DNA from: an uncultured Lachnospiraceae bacterium
GTDB taxonomy: Bacteria; Bacillota; Clostridia; Lachnospirales; Lachnospiraceae
DNA: 64,000 nucleotides
NCBI GenBank assembly: GCA_910579465.1
Contig: CAJTUB010000006.1
Location: 148,540-212,539 of the forward strand
Reading direction: 5' to 3'
Below the pieces are notes generated by a model. That model did no database searches. It saw only the letters and a list, made by a program, of their open reading frames with translations, and had not been told where the DNA came from. The number at the start of each line of letters is the position of its first letter. The first letter of the stretch is position 1. Positions 33,733 through 42,648 of this stretch are shown here, one piece after another. Position numbers and translations under genes: made by a program.

Positions 33733-34794
33733 CTATTCCGCCCGCAGATACTCCCGCAGTACCTCTGACAGACGGTCCATCTGCGCGTCGGTTCCGATTG
33801 TGATTCTGAGATAATTGTCAATCCGCGGCGTTTTAAAATAACGCACAAAAATACGCTTTTCGCGCAGCATGGCAAACAGCTCTGCCGCCGGTACCCTCTC
33901 ATGGGTCACAAACAGGAAATTGGTCCGGGAGTCCGGGAACGAAAAGCCGAGCTCCCGCAGCTCCTTCTTCACCCGCTCCCTCGTGCGGATTACCCTCCCG
34001 GTACACTCCTCAAAATAAGCGCGGTCCTTTAACGCTGCCACACCGCAGACAATGGACGGATAATTCATCGTATAGGAATTATAGGAATTACGCACACCGT
34101 AAATGGCAGAAATCAGGCGTCTGCTGCCAAAGGCAAAACCAATCCGCATTCCCGCCATGGAACGGGACTTCGAAAAGGTCTGCACCACCAAAAGATTATC
34201 ATACTTCTCTAACAGCGGGAGCGCAGACACACCGCCAAAATCCACATAAGCCTCATCTACAACGACAACCGAATCCGGATTATGCTTTATAATATCTTCA
34301 ATGAAATCAAGCCCTTCCCCGATGGAGGTCGGCGCGTTCGGGTTCGCAAGCACAATGCCGCCGTTCTCCCGGTAATAATCCTCCTTACAAATACGGAAGT
34401 CCTCCTTCACCGGCAGCATCTGATACGGAATCCGGAACAGCTTTGCCCATACATCATAAAACGAATAGGTAATGTCCGGAAACAATACCGGCTTTTCCGA
34501 ACCGAAGCAGGTCAGAAAAATCATACCAAGCACATCATCCGAACCGACGCCGACAAAAATCTGCTCCGGTGCAATCCGGTACTGTGCGGACAATTCCTCT
34601 ACCAGCTGCTTCGCCTCCGGGTCCGGATACAACGCCAGCTTCGCGGTCTGCAGCTCCTCTAACACACGTCGGACTCCCGGCGCCGGAGGATATGGATTTT
34701 CATTTGTGTTCAGCTTAATCATGTCGGAAAGGTCCGGCTGCTCTCCCGGTACATACGGCGCCGTTTCCCTTAAATTTTTTTCCCAGTTTTTCAT
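33733..34794 (-). CDS. hisC: Histidinol-phosphate aminotransferase
   Basis: 353 aa, usual length. Fold-type I PLP enzyme: LNTNENPYPPAPGVRR at the N-terminus, VGVGSDDVLG for cofactor phosphate, NPNAPTSIG, VVDEAYVDFGG, and the Schiff-base Lys in VQTFSKSRSMAGMRIGF. Catalyses imidazole-acetol phosphate + glutamate to histidinol phosphate + 2-oxoglutarate in histidine synthesis. It stands apart from other his genes here. RBS GAGGAAG. Confidence 0.92.
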   Translation of the reverse strand: MKNWEKNLRETAPYVPGEQPDLSDMIKLNTNENPYPPAPGVRRVLEELQTAKLALYPDPEAKQLVEELSAQYRIAPEQIFVGVGSDDVLGMIFLTCFGSEKPVLFPDITYSFYDVWAKLFRIPYQMLPVKEDFRICKEDYYRENGGIVLANPNAPTSIGEGLDFIEDIIKHNPDSVVVVDEAYVDFGGVSALPLLEKYDNLLVVQTFSKSRSMAGMRIGFAFGSRRLISAIYGVRNSYNSYTMNYPSIVCGVAALKDRAYFEECTGRVIRTRERVKKELRELGFSFPDSRTNFLFVTHERVPAAELFAMLREKRIFVRYFKTPRIDNYLRITIGTDAQMDRLSEVLREYLRAE

Positions 34795-34806
34795 ATGCTT
34801 CCTCGC

Positions 34807-35079
34807 TTACTCACCTTTTATCAATATGCTTCCACACTTGTCACAGTGCGATAATCCGGAAAGTGTTGTCTCCCGGCAGGTCGGGCAGATCATCCTGGTC
34901 GGCGGAATTTCCCGCATAAGTACCGGATATTCACAGTCCTTTGTCCGCTCTGCAACGACACGGACCGTATCCTCTGCCTTAAAATACTCCGGAGGAATCC
35001 CCTCCAGCTCTTCGCTTGTTTTTCCAATCTGTATCTGCTTTTTCGGCAGCAGACGCAGAAACGCCTTTCCAAGTGACAT
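34807..35079 (-). CDS. Small zinc-ribbon protein
   Basis: 90 aa, RBS AAGGAGG. Two CxxC knuckles near the C-terminus (MICPTCRETTLSGLSHCDKCG) bind one zinc. The N-terminal part is charged and not recognised. It precedes hisC by 12 bp on the same strand, but the function is unknown. Confidence 0.7.
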   Translation of the reverse strand: MSLGKAFLRLLPKKQIQIGKTSEELEGIPPEYFKAEDTVRVVAERTKDCEYPVLMREIPPTRMICPTCRETTLSGLSHCDKCGSILIKGE

Positions 35080-35210
35080 GTGCGCCCTCCTTCTTCTATG
35101 TCGCTTCTATTGTAGTCTCCTTTTCCGCAAAAAGCAAGTGTCAATCCGCCCTGCAATTCTGCATTTTTACGTTCCCCCTGTCTACAGGAGAATTTTTCCT
35201 CTATCAATAC

Positions 35211-35239
35211 TTGACTTTTTCTTTTACAGCCTATATGCT
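35211..35239 (+). promoter_or_regulatory. Promoter of orphan response regulator
   Basis: TTGACT (35211-35216), 17-bp spacer, TATGCT (35234-35239); ATG 52 bp downstream. Confidence 0.7.
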
Positions 35240-35291
35240 ATATCTGATAGTATTTTTTGGTAGTTCAGTAAACTGAAACAGGGGAGGCTTT

Positions 35292-36095
35292 ATGAAGATT
35301 ATTTTGGTTGATGACGACTTGGCTTCTTTGCGGCTCATTACCGGATTCTGCTCCATGGTGCCGGATGTGACTGTTGCAGGAAGCTTTTCCAATGCGGAAG
35401 ACGCTTTCCGTTTTGCCCTGGTACATCCGCTCGATGCAGCTGTTCTCGATATCATTATGCCTGTCCAGGATGGCATTACGCTTGCAGACCGCCTTTACGA
35501 AATCAACCCTGATATTCTGATTTTCTTTGCAACCGCCAGTGAACAGCATGCTCTTTCCGCATTCCGCCGGCGTGCGCTTTCTTATATCACCAAGCCTTAC
35601 AATTTTTCAGACATCCTTGAAGCCTTAGAGCGTGCAAAGCTGCTTTGTTCCCAGAAAAGAATCCATATCCTTGTACGCACCTTTGGCCACTTTGATATTT
35701 TTGTCAACGGTACGCTCCTTACGTTTCCCCGCCAGAAATGTAAGGAATTGCTTGCCTTTTTTGTCGACCGGCGCAGCGGCGCCGTTTCCTCCGAACAGAT
35801 TATTACCGCACTCTGGGAAGAGCGCTGTTATGATTCCACGGTACGCTCTTATTTTTATGTGGTTCTCCGCGATTTGAAAAAGACCTTAAAGCAGGCAGGC
35901 ATCGAGTCCCTGCTGGTCTGCAACCGTAATCAGAACGCTATTAATTCTTCCATGCTGGACTGTGATTATTACCGTTTTTTAGACGGCAATATCTCTGCCA
36001 TTCACGAATTTAATGATGAATATATGATTGACTACAGCTGGGCAGAACCTACTGTCGCGCTGTTAATGAAGAAAAAACGGGACTTTGTCCAATAA
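35292..36095 (+). CDS. Orphan response regulator with BTAD/SARP-like output
   Basis: 267 aa, RBS GGGGAGG. Receiver domain 1-120: LVDDDLAS, phosphoacceptor Asp in VLDIIMPVQDG (~55), Lys in YITKPYNF. The output region 125-240 is a winged helix typical of SARP-like regulators (VRTFGHFDIFVNGTLLTF, RQKCKELLAFFVDRRSG, SSEQIITALWEE). It ends in a tyrosine/aspartate-rich helical segment. No histidine kinase is adjacent, so the input signal is unknown. Confidence 0.85.
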   Translation: MKIILVDDDLASLRLITGFCSMVPDVTVAGSFSNAEDAFRFALVHPLDAAVLDIIMPVQDGITLADRLYEINPDILIFFATASEQHALSAFRRRALSYITKPYNFSDILEALERAKLLCSQKRIHILVRTFGHFDIFVNGTLLTFPRQKCKELLAFFVDRRSGAVSSEQIITALWEERCYDSTVRSYFYVVLRDLKKTLKQAGIESLLVCNRNQNAINSSMLDCDYYRFLDGNISAIHEFNDEYMIDYSWAEPTVALLMKKKRDFVQ

Positions 36096-36158
36096 TTGTT
36101 AGAACGTTCCCGTATAATGAGTATCAGGATAAGAATAAAAGAAGGAGGTGCCTGCCCC

Positions 36159-36419
36159 ATGTCCCTGGCTTGTATGCTAAACGATACGAAATATGAATAC
36201 CGCTCGTTTACCCATATCCTGAATACAGAGGATTCTTTATCGTTTCTTGCATATGGTATTGAGCTCTATGTCCATGATGTCAATGGATGTACCAGGCTTG
36301 ACTGCATTCATGGTATTACTACCAATCTTGAAAAAGTAACTGAACTGCTGGGACTTTTAAACCGTGCCCAGGTATATCCATGTCATTTCCGGGATGTAGT
36401 AGAAGATTACTTATCCTAA
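36159..36419 (+). CDS. DUF6514-like small protein
   Basis: 86 aa from ATG 36159 (AAGGAGG 10 bp upstream). Features: LAYGIELYVHDVNG, DCIHGITTNLEKVTELLGLL and a C-terminal HFRDVVEDYLS, which resembles the conserved end of DUF6514 proteins as I recall it. Function unknown. A TATAAT at 36113 may be its -10. Ends before a bidirectional terminator. Confidence 0.65.
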   Translation: MSLACMLNDTKYEYRSFTHILNTEDSLSFLAYGIELYVHDVNGCTRLDCIHGITTNLEKVTELLGLLNRAQVYPCHFRDVVEDYLS

Positions 36420-36449
36420 TTCACAGTCTGAATCATCCGATAAATTATC

Positions 36450-36486
36450 AGCCGGACAAGGAAGCTTCCTTCTGTCCGGCTGTTTT
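36450..36486. terminator. Bidirectional terminator
   Basis: Arms AGCCGGACA / TGTCCGGCT (36450-36458, 36473-36481) with inner GGAA/TTCC, then GTTTTCC on the plus strand. It separates the DUF6514 gene from the convergent subtilase 3' fragment. Confidence 0.85.
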
Positions 36487-36490
36487 CCTT

Positions 36491-37942
36491 TTATCTTCCC
36501 GGCATACGGATAAATACCCCGTACACGTCAAGCTTCCCGTAGCCCCAGCCACGGTTCGGATATTCCATCCCGTCCCGTTTGGCTCCTGCAATAAATACCC
36601 GTTTGATGACCGAGGTATCCAGAATAACAAAATCTGCCCGTTTGATTGCCGATTCAAACAGCAGGGCGGCGCTTCCTGCGCCGAACGCCGCTGCCATGCC
36701 GGTTCCTGCATACAGCTCCTCTCCCTGCGGCGCCGCAAGGTCCGGCTTTATCCTGTCATCGGCTGTATACCCGTATGAGGCTGACGGATACAGGGCGCCC
36801 CTTATGACATCATACGCCGTAAACGTCAGTACCTCCCTTGCCGCCCCCGGGTCGCAGACCAACACATAAGGGTCGGGCTTTAGAAACACCGTTTCCGCAC
36901 TTAAAAATGGTGTAATCGGAAGCCACATATTGTAAGCGCCTGAAAATTCCCCTTCCGCATACACCCTGATACGCCAGATTCCGGCGGGGGTCCCCGCAAA
37001 CCGGATCAGGATTCCCTGCGTCCCGACCTGCTGGTCATAAAGATTGGACTGGATATCAATCGTCCCTCCTTCAAAGTAAAGCGTGTACCTCCTGATATAA
37101 TTGAGGCGTCCCGGAATCCGCGGGATTAGTTCTCCTGCAGGCGAGACAATTTCGATGGTAAACAAATCCGGCTCCGCAGCCCAGAGCTCCACTGTGAACC
37201 CCTTTACCCCTTCTCCTACGCTGATTTCCACCTCTTCGGAGCTTCCGGAAACAAGCTGCCCGGAAAAGTGATGTCCGCGCCCTCCCTCATTTCCTGCTGC
37301 GGTTGTCACACATACGCCCGGTATCTGCGCGATTCCGTCCAGATAGCGGGACAGCACGGTTCTCCCTGTATGGTTTCCTTGATTGCTTCCCAGCGCAATA
37401 CACAATACCAGCGGGAGCCTTTCTCTTTCTGCAACGGAAAGAAGCCACTCCGCACCATAAATGATATCCTCCTCCGCGCAGCAGAACGCCTCCTCCGGTA
37501 TCTGGTAAAAATTCCGGAGATGCGGCTTTGCCTGTTTCAGCTTCACTACCGCAATGGAGGCAAGCGGCGCTGCTCCGCCGTACTCCTCTCCCGGATTCTG
37601 CCGCCGTTCCGGGTTCTCTCCTGCCGCTGCCCTGCCGTCCTGGCGGAGCTCGCTCCCCGCTGCCGCACGCACGAGCGCGCTCCCATGCCCGTTCGTATCC
37701 CTTGAAGGAAGCGTCTCATACGGATTTTCCGACTGCAGTGCCGCGTCAATCTGCTCCCGGCTAAACTCCCTGCCATAAAAGGCAAGAGACTCCGCAGACC
37801 CGCCGCCTTCCGCTTCCCCGGAAGCTTCTCCTTCTCCCTCTTCTCCTTCCTCCGTCCCCTCCTCTATCGTCTGGTCCCATAGCGCGAGGATTCTTGTGCT
37901 CCCGTCCGCGTTCCGGAAGGAATCCTCCGTAAAATTAATGCC
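36491..37942 (-). pseudogene. 3' part of an S8 subtilase gene split by the eCIS element
   Basis: Open frame of 483 codons plus stop with no start codon before an internal GTG at 37672. It begins GINFTEDSFRNADGSTRI, which continues the Asp-Thr of the fragment at 60884-61276. Rejoined, the protein is 614 aa with Asp130 (LDTGINF) and His217 (DTNGHGS). The Ser motif reads YAGTGMAAAFGAG: Gly stands where catalytic Ser is expected (~residue 545), as in CspC-type pseudoproteases of spore germination. An acidic insert (EEGTEEGEEGEGEA) lies between Asp and His. Upstream of 37942 the sequence is element DNA with a stop in frame. Confidence 0.9.
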
Positions 37943-37966
37943 CTCTTGTGTTAAAGAAATGCCCGG
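37920..37966. other. Left element/chromosome junction (attL-like)
   Basis: Chromosomal subtilase sequence ends at TTAATGCC and element sequence begins CTCTTGTGTTAAAG. The break lies inside a CCC run (37941-37943). The element arm revcomp GGCATTTCTTTAACACAAGA is one half of an inverted repeat completed at the right junction. Confidence 0.85.
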
Positions 37967-38047
37967 AAAGGCAACCGGTCATTTTCCCGGAAATAAAGGG
38001 CTTCCGGCACGGAGAAATGGAGCTGGTGTTAAGGGAATGCGTGCTTC

Positions 38048-39409
38048 CTACGCATCCTCTGCCGCGTACTCATAGGTATCTGCGTTCTCTATCGCCCGTT
38101 TTCTATCCAAACGATAAATAGCCCCCCCATAGGCGTGGTCCTTTGTCCCAAGAATCAAATGTGATGCCTCATGTATGATGACACCAAATTGGGAATCCCT
38201 GCCCCTTTTCGGTGCTCTTCTATAAACACTGCTCAGCCGAATTTGCAATCCGGTTTCTACTCCATGTTGCACTCTTGACTTGATATGTGTTCCTCTCACA
38301 TTTGCTCCGCCTACCATTGTATTTCTCCACCGCTTTCCTCCCGGATACACATAAGCATAAACATCTGGCAATTCAGAATAATTGTTTTTGTATCCTACAT
38401 CATCCAAATGATTTTCTATTTTTCGGAAGTTTTCTTTCACCTTTCTGTAAAAGGCATTGCTCCCACCCAATGTAAAAATTCTTCCGCCTGTAGGGTTAAA
38501 ATATGTTCCCAGATAAACATTATCTTTTCCCTGTATCCTTTGGAGCCTCCTTCTGGCACGTGCCTTCACCCTGATAAAATGCGTATCTCTTTCCCGATTG
38601 ATATAATTTGCCACTCCTCCAGCACCGTATTCTTGATTTTCTATTTCTCTGACTTTGTTATTGATAAGGCCTTGGGCAGCCCTTAGAATACCAACATTAC
38701 CTAACCTGAACGGATTTCTTCTTGTTCTTGCAGTTTTTACACGCCCTTTTACCTGCTTTATATCATAAGCTAATCTACGCAGCCCGTCTCCTTCTAATGT
38801 TGCTCTATAATAGGCATCGTCGTGTGCAGGAGTATCCAAAACCCCTATCAGATTTTGCGAATCCTGAATCGTTCTCGACCCCTCAAATACAGTAGCAGCA
38901 GCAATTCCCTGATAAATAGTCCCCCAGTTTGCTCCTCCGGGTAATGCAGGCAAAGCCGCCTGCACACACTCCCCCTTCACCGGGCGCGCCTTTACAGGAC
39001 CATGCAGGAAAACCCCCTGTACTGCCCTTCTGCCCATGACGTCCGCCTCGTGCTCGAGCGCCGGACTACCGTTGACGCCGACGCCCTTAATCCGCATGGT
39101 CGGGCGGACCCGCCCCTGCATCTGCTGTACTACATGCCATGCCTCATGGGGGAGGTGACGCTCCTGCCCCGGCGCGACATGGATGTCCGTTCCCTGTGTA
39201 TATGCCAGCGCCTGCAGCTTTGCCGGTTCAGAGGAATTGTAATGTACCCTGACCGGGTCCAGATTATAGCCTGACATACTCTCAATACTGCTTTTCAGGC
39301 GGTCCGGCATACCGGTCCGGTTTACCCTCCGTGCCTTTTCCTGTCGCTGCACCGCCGTAACAGTAGTAGCAACGGGTGCTTTCTTTTTGTACTGTGCCGC
39401 CATATCCAT
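38048..39409 (-). CDS. eCIS effector: DUF4157 leader plus M35/aspzincin-like metallopeptidase toxin
   Basis: 453 aa, RBS AAGGAGG. Residues ~30-130 are the DUF4157 domain found on many eCIS cargo proteins: HLPHEAWHVVQQMQGRV with H88-E89-x2-H92, and LEHEADVMGRRAV with Glu119/Glu121. Residues ~165-400 are basic and helical with no recognised domain. The end has a second zincin: IIHEASHLILGTKDHAYG (H413, E414, H417, D424) and ENADTYEYAA, the HExxH + GTxDxxYG + NADxYE pattern of M35 deuterolysin/aspzincin enzymes. Inferred: DUF4157 directs loading into or processing by the injection particle, and the M35 domain cleaves proteins in the target cell. The toxin half is clearly more AT-rich than the DUF4157 half. 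Confidence 0.9.
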   Translation of the reverse strand: MDMAAQYKKKAPVATTVTAVQRQEKARRVNRTGMPDRLKSSIESMSGYNLDPVRVHYNSSEPAKLQALAYTQGTDIHVAPGQERHLPHEAWHVVQQMQGRVRPTMRIKGVGVNGSPALEHEADVMGRRAVQGVFLHGPVKARPVKGECVQAALPALPGGANWGTIYQGIAAATVFEGSRTIQDSQNLIGVLDTPAHDDAYYRATLEGDGLRRLAYDIKQVKGRVKTARTRRNPFRLGNVGILRAAQGLINNKVREIENQEYGAGGVANYINRERDTHFIRVKARARRRLQRIQGKDNVYLGTYFNPTGGRIFTLGGSNAFYRKVKENFRKIENHLDDVGYKNNYSELPDVYAYVYPGGKRWRNTMVGGANVRGTHIKSRVQHGVETGLQIRLSSVYRRAPKRGRDSQFGVIIHEASHLILGTKDHAYGGAIYRLDRKRAIENADTYEYAAEDA

Positions 39410-39437
39410 ACCGTTTTCCTCCTTTCCATGCTTCTCT

Positions 39438-39659
39438 TTACCGTCTCCGCTTTACCGTATCCAGTCCCAGAAAATAATCTGCGGAAACGTGATAGAACTC
39501 ACACAGCGATATTGCCTTTTCTATCGGAAGCGCGTTTTTTCCTGTTTCATAACGGGAGTATACCCTCTGGTCGATTTTCAGGTATGCTGCCACCTCTTTC
39601 TGCCTTAAGTCGTGGTCCTCCCGGAGTTCTCTCATCATCATAATATAATTTTTTCTCAT
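39438..39659 (-). CDS. XRE-family HTH regulator
   Basis: Start at ATG 39659 with GGGGGA upstream; 73 aa. A single Cro/CI-type helix-turn-helix: MMRELREDHDLRQKEVAAYL, VYSRYETGKNALPIEKAISL, then FYHVSADYFLGLD. It lies between the eCIS ATPase gene and the effector gene, all on one strand. A short repressor here could control effector or element expression; no operator was identified. Confidence 0.85.
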   Translation of the reverse strand: MRKNYIMMMRELREDHDLRQKEVAAYLKIDQRVYSRYETGKNALPIEKAISLCEFYHVSADYFLGLDTVKRRR

Positions 39660-39685
39660 GCCATTCCCCCTTGCTTTGATTTTGC

Positions 39686-41626
39686 TCAAAACCCTTTTAT
39701 TGTCGTTTCATCCTTTCCTGCCTCCATCTCCAATGCCTCCCGGAGATGCTCTTTTGTAACCTGTATATTTTCATCGCAGGAGGCAAGCAGCCTTGCTACC
39801 TGCGCTGCCGCGCAGATTCTCGCCGGACTCAGCTCTGCTGCCGCTGCCAGTGCTCCAAAGTCCACCTCCTGCGCTACGGGCGGCTCTCCCTCCAACGCCT
39901 TTCTCCACAATCGCTCCCTTCCTTCCCTGTCCGGGCTGCGGAACTTTATAACAAAACGAATCCGTCTTACAAAGGCATCGTCAAAATGGTCCTTGAGATT
40001 CGTGGCAAGTATTAAAATTCCGTCGTATTCCTCCATTCTCTGAAGCAAATAGGCAGCGGAGACGTTCGCGTATCTGTCATGGGAGTCCTTGACGGCGGTC
40101 CGCTTTGCAAACAGTGCATCCGCCTCGTCAAAAAAGAGAATATAGTGTTCCTGCCGTGCCACACGGAAGATTTCATCAATATGCTTTTCCGTTTCTCCGA
40201 TATATTTGTCCATGACGCGCGACAAATCCACCTTAAACAGAGGGAGCTGTAACTGCCCCGCCAGCACCGAGGCTGCCATAGTCTTTCCGGTTCCGGAATC
40301 TCCGTGGAACAACAGCTGCAGCCCCTTCCGTCCCTTCCAGACCCTTGCCAGCCGCAGCACCGTTTCCAGCTGCCGTTTACAGTCCTCCGGAAGAATAATC
40401 GCTTCCGGCTCATATTTATCTTCTATCAGCCTCCCGAACCTTGAAGCCTCCTGCCCCTCCCAGAGCCTGTCCGGCCATACCTCCCGATCGGCAGGGGAAC
40501 AGCCCTTTGCCCATGCCTGCAGCGCAATGCTCCTCTGCTGCTTTCTCAATGCGCCGATATTCGGCCGCCCTTCTTGGAAAAGCTCTGTCTGCCACTGTCT
40601 GCGCTCCTCCGGGGCAATCCAGTCATTTAATACCAACTCCTTTTCTTCCCTGGAAAGCGTCTCTGTCAGGAGAATCTCAACATCGGCCTCCTCCCTTACC
40701 AGCGCAGCCTGCTCTTTTGTCTGCGCCAGAAAGCACAAATGGCTTCCAAGGGAATCCATAAGCAGTTGCCCGCGCAGCCTCTCCCATTGCTCCGTTGCAG
40801 AAGGAGACGGCTCCGGCGCCTGCCTTACAGGCTCTATGAGAACCACCGGTCTTAAGAGCCGGACCATCAGACGCAGCGACTGCCGGAGACGGAGCCGGAC
40901 GGCATCCGATGCAGAAAGCAGCTCTCCCGGCGTTACCAGCAGGATATTTGTGCAAAGCTCCCGGCCTGCACGCCGCAAAAGGGTATGACTGCCGCTTCCT
41001 CTGCTGCCATACAAAAGAATCCGCAGCGGCTCCTCCGCCTCCAGATACCGGCAAAGCTTCTCATATTCCCTTTCATGCAGGGGATAAAGCTTCTCCGGCG
41101 GCTCTTCCTCTGCCAGATAAACCGTATACCATTCTTCCGCCGGTAGTCCTCCGGTCAGCAGAAAATAAAATACCAGAGGCGTTATGCGCAAAGGCTGCCG
41201 GAGATACCCTGCCTGCCCTTCTTCTTCCTCCCGCGGCAGCTCCAAAAGCTCCTTCCATACGCCCTCCCTTTTGTAAAGCTGTGCGGCAAACAGAAAATCA
41301 ACAGGGCATACCGGCGAAAACAGCTGCAGGAGTTCCTGCGGGCAGGGGAGGTATTCCTGATATTGATTTCTGTACCCTGTACGCAGTCTTTCCTCCATCT
41401 CACAGCAGAACAGAAACATTATGAGCCAATACTCCTGCTGCGTCAGCGCACAGCACTCCCGCAGATAGATTGCCGGAATGAACTGCTCCGTGTGCCGCTC
41501 TCTTTCCTCCAGCTGCCTGCTCTTTTCCGAAAAAAGCCTGACCTTGTCTTCCTCCTTTTGCAGCAGCAGAAAAAGCTCCGTATACTCCTGCATATGCTCC
41601 TCCGGGGAGCAAAAGCCCTCCTCCAT
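39686..41626 (-). CDS. eCIS AAA+ ATPase (Pvc15/Afp15-like)
   Basis: 646 aa, RBS AAAGGAGG. N-terminal ~380 residues include a winged/helical region and a degenerate first ATPase-like domain (ILLYGSRGSGSHTLLRRAG, Lys of Walker A replaced). The C-terminal AAA+ domain is intact: Walker A LLFHGDSGTGKTMAASVL (~425), Walker B YILFFDEADALF (~487), sensor 1 LILATNLKDHFDDAF, arginine-finger-like RRIRFVIKF. In PVC/Afp-type systems this ATPase is required for assembly or effector loading. Presence of this gene is a main discriminator from R-type pyocins and phages. Confidence 0.92.
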   Translation of the reverse strand: MEEGFCSPEEHMQEYTELFLLLQKEEDKVRLFSEKSRQLEERERHTEQFIPAIYLRECCALTQQEYWLIMFLFCCEMEERLRTGYRNQYQEYLPCPQELLQLFSPVCPVDFLFAAQLYKREGVWKELLELPREEEEGQAGYLRQPLRITPLVFYFLLTGGLPAEEWYTVYLAEEEPPEKLYPLHEREYEKLCRYLEAEEPLRILLYGSRGSGSHTLLRRAGRELCTNILLVTPGELLSASDAVRLRLRQSLRLMVRLLRPVVLIEPVRQAPEPSPSATEQWERLRGQLLMDSLGSHLCFLAQTKEQAALVREEADVEILLTETLSREEKELVLNDWIAPEERRQWQTELFQEGRPNIGALRKQQRSIALQAWAKGCSPADREVWPDRLWEGQEASRFGRLIEDKYEPEAIILPEDCKRQLETVLRLARVWKGRKGLQLLFHGDSGTGKTMAASVLAGQLQLPLFKVDLSRVMDKYIGETEKHIDEIFRVARQEHYILFFDEADALFAKRTAVKDSHDRYANVSAAYLLQRMEEYDGILILATNLKDHFDDAFVRRIRFVIKFRSPDREGRERLWRKALEGEPPVAQEVDFGALAAAAELSPARICAAAQVARLLASCDENIQVTKEHLREALEMEAGKDETTIKGF

Positions 41627-41641
41627 ACGCTCCCTCCTTTC

Positions 41642-42637
41642 TTACAACAGCCTCAGACATTCTAGCGGACAGCCATCTTCTGTAAGTACGGACTCCTCGT
41701 CCGACAGACAGGCTGTCCTGTCCAGAAAATACTGCATGTCCAGCCTGTCTGTTTTGTGCAGTATAATAAAGTCAATGTCAATCCCGATGGGCACATTTCT
41801 TTTCAGCCACACTAAATTTTTCTCCCTCCCGTTCTCAGGTCTTTCAAGCAACAGTACAACCGCCCTGCAGCTTTCCGGCTCTTCCAGCATGACCGCCTTT
41901 TTCCCTGTCAGGATTTTCGTCATCCGGATATAATAATCGCAGGTTCCCTTTTTTCCTGCCAGGGAAATTCCTGCCTGCAACAGCTCTTCTAAAATATCCT
42001 TTTTTACCTTATATGCCATCTCTCCCCAGCCCAGCCACCTTGCAAGACTGATAGCATGATTCCTGCTACACAGTTCATAGTCCATTTTTTCCGCCAGCCC
42101 GTCAACCGACTGCTCCAGCTCCAGATAAATATTCTGCTGTACTGCAAGGAACCGTTCCAGCGGAAGGTTGTTCCGGTAGATGGACGGAAGATATTCGTCA
42201 AAGCTTTCCTTCGGAAAGGACAGGTCATACCCCCGGAACGTGATGTCCATTCCCCGGACCGGCAGGATTTTTACGGCTACTCTCGCATAGCGTCCCTTCC
42301 CGTGTCCATACAGAAGCATGTTCCGGTAGTTGGAATAATACTTTGTATGCTCCTTCTGCTGTTCAAACCACACCCTGATGTCTTCTCCACAGAGCCTCTC
42401 CGCATCCTCGTCAATCGTATCAAAAATCCAGACATATACCTCCAGTACGGCAGTCTTTCCGATATCGAGACAAATATGGTTCCATTCCGTTCCCTCCCTC
42501 CCGCTGTCATAAATCCTGCTTACAAAGATTCCGGGAACAGTTTCCGAACTTACATCCAGCCCCTGCTTTGTGTACCGGAATCCCTCCTGTCTGCCGCAGC
42601 GCAGCATCCTTTTATCAGAAAGGCAATGTGTCGTCAT
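41642..42637 (-). CDS. Phage tail protein I-like baseplate component
   Basis: 331 aa, RBS AAGGAGG. The C-terminal ~180 residues (FDEYLPSIYRNNLPLERFLA, LSLARWLGWGE-like and AGISLAGKKGTCDYYIRM) match the tail-protein-I domain found in eCIS clusters next to the baseplate proteins. The N-terminal ~130 residues form a beta-rich part (VYVWIFDTIDEDAERLCGED). Probable role: outer baseplate, possibly where a receptor-binding protein would attach. It is the last structural gene before the ATPase. Confidence 0.75.
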   Translation of the reverse strand: MTTHCLSDKRMLRCGRQEGFRYTKQGLDVSSETVPGIFVSRIYDSGREGTEWNHICLDIGKTAVLEVYVWIFDTIDEDAERLCGEDIRVWFEQQKEHTKYYSNYRNMLLYGHGKGRYARVAVKILPVRGMDITFRGYDLSFPKESFDEYLPSIYRNNLPLERFLAVQQNIYLELEQSVDGLAEKMDYELCSRNHAISLARWLGWGEMAYKVKKDILEELLQAGISLAGKKGTCDYYIRMTKILTGKKAVMLEEPESCRAVVLLLERPENGREKNLVWLKRNVPIGIDIDFIILHKTDRLDMQYFLDRTACLSDEESVLTEDGCPLECLRLL

Positions 42638-42648
42638 CCGAACCCTCC

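Noticed and set aside
36491..37672. A 393-aa protein starting at GTG 37672
   Set aside because: The frame is open further upstream and encodes the subtilase His region; the GTG is an internal Val of the split gene.
38000..38047. Terminator after the effector gene
   Set aside because: Only a 6-7-bp stem (CCGGAA/TTCCGG) followed by GAAAA; no T-run.
40206..40988. Long plus-strand frame opposite the AAA ATPase
   Set aside because: Antisense shadow of a GC-rich gene; Ser/Arg-rich, no RBS.
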